Both the position numbers and the translations under genes were made by a program. Under the pieces are notes generated by a model. It did not search any database. It worked only from the letters and a program-made list of their open reading frames with translations, and was not told where the DNA came from. Below, piece after piece: positions 59,241-64,000 of a stretch of 64,000 nucleotides of DNA. This DNA comes from Schistosoma haematobium (taxonomy: Eukaryota > Platyhelminthes > Trematoda > Strigeidida > Schistosomatidae): contig NC_067200.1 in NCBI RefSeq assembly GCF_000699445.3, forward strand, positions 17,614,510-17,678,509, written 5' to 3'. Position 1 is the first letter of the stretch. Each line of letters starts with the position of its first letter.

Positions 59241-59777
59241 TCTGAGCCATGTTGGTAGATGCAGACTACTTGGTTGGGGTCCGCGTGACTGTCGTAACCA
59301 ATGGTTGGAGACTCTTGGTGACATGGCTCAGAATCGACCACAATGGAGTCGGTGTATACACTCTCTCTCACGGCCACGCGTATACAGCCTCTGTCAGGGA
59401 AGTCCTACTCATTGCCTTCTCGTGGCGGGGGTGTTGTTTACGAAAATGAGAGGACGAAAAGCGAATGTCCGGCGCTTTAACCGGATCCCAAACCAGTGGT
59501 GCACGTGGGCTCCAGTATCCTGCGGGAACAAATGGAGTATGAACCAATCGCTGATCACCGGCTACCATAGGAATGCATCTCCTCACGATGTTCCACTGCC
59601 TTGTGGATCAAACCTTCAGGTCAAAGGCTCGGGGTGTGGCTCCCTAAGATAACCACCTGCTTCGGTCTGGGCACCCGGGCAGTATCACAGCCCACACACA
59701 CACAAATATGGTGTGGCGCATATATATTTGGTGCCCTCTTGTACCGATATTTATGTGTTGAAATAAAAATAATAAAC
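59241..59777 (+). repeat. Chimeric RTE 3' end (copy 2)
   Basis: Duplicate of 52449-52985, with one base difference noticed. Confidence 0.7.
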
Positions 59778-60082
59778 AAGTGCAAATTATTACAATCAGA
59801 CTTAAATCAAGTACAAAATTTGAGAATATTCAATTATTTTGCGCAACATTTCTTCGCGTCTAGTCTGTATTTATTTTCAAACAGTAGAAATGTACAGAAT
59901 AAATTAAATAACAGTCATTTCAACAAGCTATTGTTACAAGCTATATCATACTTATAAAACAACTACTAAACAACTAGTTTCGGTAAACCCCTATCAACCA
60001 CATCTACTTTTCCATAATCTTGCGATTTAAGTAACCTATATACGTTTAATATAAGTAAAACCATTTACAAAGAATATAATAC

Positions 60083-60295
60083 CTGAATATAAAGCGGCAT
60101 TGAATCATAATCATCAAGTGTCCAACTATCTTCCTGAAATATTCCTAATATGATATTCAGTCGAGTAACTTTATTACCCGGCGTTATTTCACTCAAATTA
60201 TATACCACTTTTTCTTCACAACTCAAGACAAACAGGTTATTCCACAAAACGATATACAACAGAGAATTTAGTAGATCATTAGAAGAAGTTTTCAT
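60083..60295 (-). CDS. Possible first exon with signal peptide (copy 2)
   Basis: Identical to 53291-53503 as far as I can see, in the second duplication copy; same donor and phase. Confidence 0.4.
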
Positions 60296-60809
60296 TGTTA
60301 CATTTACCTAACTCAATCTATCACTTGGAAATTAACATGAGCGTTACTTAATTTGACAAAACTTAAGCTTCATTTACTTGTTAAACACAAAAACAAAAAA
60401 CTTTTCTACAGTTCGGTCCAGCTCAAACGCATAACAAATCAATATCTTTAAAAAAATACTCTCAACAACAGAGCCTTATTTATAAACAATGAAATGCTGA
60501 AAACTTTAATTAAATTAGCTAATACTAGGTTCGTCAGTCCAGAAAAAAACACATGCCAACTAACGATTGGAATAAGTAATAACAGATGACTAACCGACAA
60601 TGAAACTATTGTGATAAACGACTAACATCTATAATTCATTTCGTCACCGAGGCTATCACTACGTTCCGAGGCCTATTTTCCTTCCTTTACCATCCTCATT
60701 TTTTCTTAAAACATGACTAAATATGATCTACGCATGAGTCCATAACAATAACAACACGACCTGAGTTGAGCTGTAATATTCTTTTTTACTTGATGGGTCC
60801 AGCTATTTT

Positions 60810-61120
60810 CCATAAAATACACTTACATGGTCGAGCGTTTATGGCCTCACCACATTATTGTGGTGAGTTCTTCTACTAAAGGGAAGGATAGTACATGAAT
60901 GTCCGGTGGTGAAGTCAGTTCAATGGATATATAATCGGAAAACCTCGAATATATTATCGCCATGATCGTCAGTGAATGAATGGTGTGTGAACGCACATCT
61001 ATCACCTGCTACCCAACCAACGAATTTCTCACGTCGCTTGACTGTCTTGTGAATATGAAATTCAAATCAAAAGTTCGTAAGGAAAGAAATTCGCTCTGAT
61101 TAAAATGCTTTTACAGGAAC
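60810..61120 (+). repeat. Old copy of the RTE tail repeat (copy 2)
   Basis: Same as 54020-54330 in the second block. Confidence 0.5.
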
Positions 61121-61320
61121 CGTGACAACTTTAAATGAGAACGTACATTACTAGTCTTATAGGGTAGTTATTAAAGGCCAAAATTACGTTAATGCAAACA
61201 ACTGCATCTTATACCGCCCTACACTAATGCATTGCTCGCATGTAACTCTTAATCCTTCTATTCAAATTTAAAACTTGACTAATTACCCTATCGTTGTCGG
61301 AATTCTCATTTCGACTAGAA

Positions 61321-63613
61321 GTTCCACACGTGTGACTTCATTGAAACCACATATGAGTTAACGTGTAGTATTCGACACAAACAAGAGACAGACACAGGTA
61401 ACAAGCACAATGGGAAATTTCGGTCTTATGATGTATCCGAGACTTGTATTCAAGATTCCAATGATTATCCAAAATTTCCCATTTTGTCAAGTCATTTTAA
61501 GCACTTTATTAAAGTAAATTAAGGCTCGTTGCCCAATCTTTCTGATTGTAGCATCGTACTGAGGGTAGAGGAGTCGATTTGAGGCTTACTAACAGTCGGT
61601 TGAAGACGGTAAGCTAAAATTGCATGCAACTCTGTGAGATGCTGTACTTATCAACTCTTGGTTTTTAAGGACTCGTAATGTTTTTTTACGCTCATCGGTG
61701 AAGCGTAATTCTCTGTAGCGAAAACTTTTACAAAACTCAACGGTCAAGAAACCTGGTGATTGGATCTCATTGTCAAATTGCACACAATATATACGCATTT
61801 GATTGACGCCGAGAGCTATTCCCACCTATCGGCTACTACAATCCTAGTATGGGTGAAATAAAACGTGAGATAATAGTTCGTTAATTCACAACTTTTATAT
61901 GCATTTAGAACACTAAAGAGTACTTTGGCAGCTCAAATTCACCTTCGTTACAGTGACTTCGACCGCTATATTACGCCTCTTGACTGCAAAATATCTACCA
62001 TTCTGAAATAACTGTCTTATTCATTTCTTAAAAAAGATTACAAAATGCATATAATGGGCGTTTGGTTAGGTATATATCAGCAGATTGATTTACATGGTTG
62101 TCAAGATTTTTTTCTTGCATACACTTTTAAAATGGTATCAACGGGTCATGTGAGTGATAATGATAATATGACTGGTTAAATTAATCTACGGATAGAGAAA
62201 GTCAGATTCTTATGTCAGTTCAGTAACATTTTACAAAACTATTTCAGGCATAAGAGCTGAGTGGTACAGTGATGTGATCCATGCTAATAAAACTTGACTT
62301 CGGGTAAAGGATTTTTAGTAACCACCTATGATCGCTATTTACGAAGGACTGTTGGCACTGAATACTTGGAGTTAGAAATAATAACGACCATAATTCAATT
62401 AGCCCTACCTCCTTAGAATAATAACTATGGCACGCAGAATGTATACCAGTGATTATTACCGTACCTTTGATTCGATGACACTGGGACAGTGTGAGGGAAG
62501 AAAGTCTATGGTATGGTGTAGTGAGGGATAGCTTGAGTTAGTGCGTTACTGTAACACTCCAGATAGGACCTCAAAGATAACTCGATTCAGTGACATGGTT
62601 TAGAATACAGTAGGTGACGGTACTATTAATTCTCGATAGCAAATTTTAAAATTTGATATGACGCACACCTTTAGTCGAAGACACCTATCTTGGTTATGAC
62701 ATTACTTGAACTACTTAATTAGATGGGTTCTATTTCTTTTTAGATGAATTTTATAGCATATCCCCTACCTTCCTATTGTACTAAATAATTCTCACGTTAT
62801 ATACAAATATTAAAATTTAATGGAACTTATGGGAAGTTCGCGATCCGTTGGACCCCCTAAATCAAATATCATATGAAATGTTTACCAGAAATCCAGACTG
62901 ACGTAACAAATACTTTGTCATCGTGTTATGAAAATTAAACAAGAACAAACTTATCACAATTTACAGGAACTATGAACGAATAAAGTCAACGATATACACT
63001 TCACCATCGTAAAATGCGAACACATCAAATATGAAGAGTTAAGACGTCCTTAACATTGATAATCGATTGGATGGTAATAAACATTTGTTTCAAAATCCTA
63101 CAAGTGATCATTAATGAGAATACGGAAATCCTACACTAGATATCTCCATTAGAAACGTATTCACAGTACTGGCAGTTAACCAGTGGACTAACTTTCAAAT
63201 ATACTTACAAAGCGAGATTTTATAGTTAATTTACACCATAAGTTATGTTCTCAATTTGTGAAATAATTGGTGTAGTTTGATATCATCTGGAAACATTGGC
63301 TTAGAGTATGTTGAAGGAAATGTTAACAATGATCTTACAATAAACACACCCAAAATATGGAAATACTAATGAATCGAGAGGATGCACGTAAATGTTTCGG
63401 TACAAACTAACTTAGTCATTGGGTACGATTTGACCCATATATGAGAAAAAAGACTAGGACTTATTCAAGGGATTGATATATTGAGTCAAATTCTAGTTTC
63501 AAATCTCAGAAAATAACTAAGTTACACAAAGATTTTCAAAAATGCAAGGAGTTACTTTACATAAAAAGTTTACGAGTAGTCCTACAATATAAAATAAATA
63601 AAAATCTTACCTG
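61321..63613. other. Mostly unrecognised sequence
   Basis: A minus-strand open segment at 61589-61825 (YCVQFDNEIQSPGFLTVEF, YRELRFTDERKKTL) has a protein-like composition but matches nothing I know. Possibly the RRM gene's next intron or exon region, or a transposon relic. No repeats of the families above are seen. Confidence 0.4.
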
Positions 63614-64000
63614 TTACTTCCGGTGATCAAAATGCAATACCAAGGGTCGACCGGCTACTCGATATCCATTTAGTCCTCTGAGCGCCCTATCAGCTTCGTA
63701 ACTTGTTTTGAAATCAACTAACGCTTCACCAACAAACTGCCCTTGAGGATCACGGCGTAGTCTTATCGAACCCGGAACGAAGTAATAATCCCGCATTATT
63801 CCAGCTAGTTGATCAACTGTGCATGCGGGTGGAAGATTTCCGACAAAAACTGTAACAAAGTCAGGAACTGGGCGACGATGTGGAAGAGGAACAGGTTGTC
63901 TCGGAACAGATGAAATATCTGATTGGTGTGGTGGGATAGAATGCAAATTATCCACAGGCGGGCGGAACCTACGGAAGGAGTCGTGATGGTCATCAAAAGG
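63614..64000 (-). CDS. RRM-domain RNA-binding protein, 5' part outside window
   Basis: Open from the right edge. A short Pro/Arg-rich lead (FRRFRPPV, RQPVPLPHRRPVPD) is followed by one RRM at about residues 48-125 of the visible part: RNP2 VTVFVGNLP, then IRLRRDPQGQ, RNP1-like GEALVDF, then ADRALRGLNGYRVAGRPLVL. RRMs bind single-stranded RNA. The exon ends HFDHRK-stop, with TAA three bases before a strong donor (CAG|gtaaga at 63609-63608); a weaker donor (gtaaca) lies just upstream of the stop. The protein is either ending here with a 3'UTR intron or spliced at the weaker site. I cannot name the gene. Confidence 0.8.
   Translation of the reverse strand, partial: PFDDHHDSFRRFRPPVDNLHSIPPHQSDISSVPRQPVPLPHRRPVPDFVTVFVGNLPPACTVDQLAGIMRDYYFVPGSIRLRRDPQGQFVGEALVDFKTSYEADRALRGLNGYRVAGRPLVLHFDHRK

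Larger units (their letters stand above)
56408..61320 (+). repeat. Segmental duplication, copy 2 (4.9 kb)
   Basis: Second copy of 49614-54528. Both contain the exon-like ORF, a chimeric RTE end and an old tail repeat. Confidence 0.95.

Noticed and set aside
49614..61320. The duplicated block as a new transposon
   Set aside because: No terminal repeats, no target duplication and no transposase; internal repeats are ordinary. Duplication or assembly effect is simpler.

Overview
The window looks like nuclear DNA of a blood fluke (family Schistosomatidae, most likely genus Schistosoma). The reasons are AT-rich sequence, spliced genes with GT-AG introns from 78 bp to several kb, and a repeat complement typical of schistosomes: RTE-like and CR1/Jockey-like non-LTR retrotransposons, a BEL/Pao LTR retrotransposon, and tRNA-promoter SINEs carrying hammerhead ribozymes of the Sm-alpha kind. 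No species can be named from the sequence alone.

Three host genes can be supported by domain content and, for two of them, by consistent splice phases. (1) A minus-strand TOX-family gene (889-13596, nine predicted exons, about 392 aa) with an acidic N-terminal region, an HMG box split over exons, and a cysteine-rich C-terminal module. (2) A plus-strand LSM14/RAP55/Trailer-hitch gene (38812-47962, four exons, about 531 aa) with LSm, FDF and FFD/TFG elements. (3) A minus-strand RRM protein running off the right edge (63614-64000). A further first-exon-like ORF with a signal peptide (53291-53503) is present twice because it lies in a duplication. The two genes with opposite ends of RNA biology (chromatin HMG factor and P-body translational repressor) are neighbours only by position; no functional link is shown.

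Layout: 0.4-13.6 kb TOX-like gene, its introns filled with SINEs and RTE pieces; 13.6-16.9 kb without recognisable features; 16.9-28.6 kb a nest of retroelements, in which an old BEL integrase fragment is followed by a minus-strand CR1-like element that has been split inside its RT by a young 5.9-kb BEL/Pao element with identical LTRs (one terminal base apart) and a 5-bp target duplication; 28.9-38.5 kb RTE remnants, a solo LTR of the same BEL family, Sm-alpha-like copies and hammerhead SINEs; 38.8-48.0 kb LSM14; 49.6-61.3 kb two nearly identical 4.9-kb blocks separated by 1.9 kb; 61.3-64 kb mostly unrecognised sequence and the RRM exon.

The most unusual structure is the hammerhead-SINE family. 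Several copies are fold-back elements with inverted arms whose ribozymes sit inside the arms, so that either strand can encode a ribozyme. One copy with every core base intact lies in sense orientation in a TOX intron, another near-intact one in sense orientation in LSM14 intron 1. All splice models, ribozyme activity and family names come from reading the sequence by eye; nothing was aligned by program.
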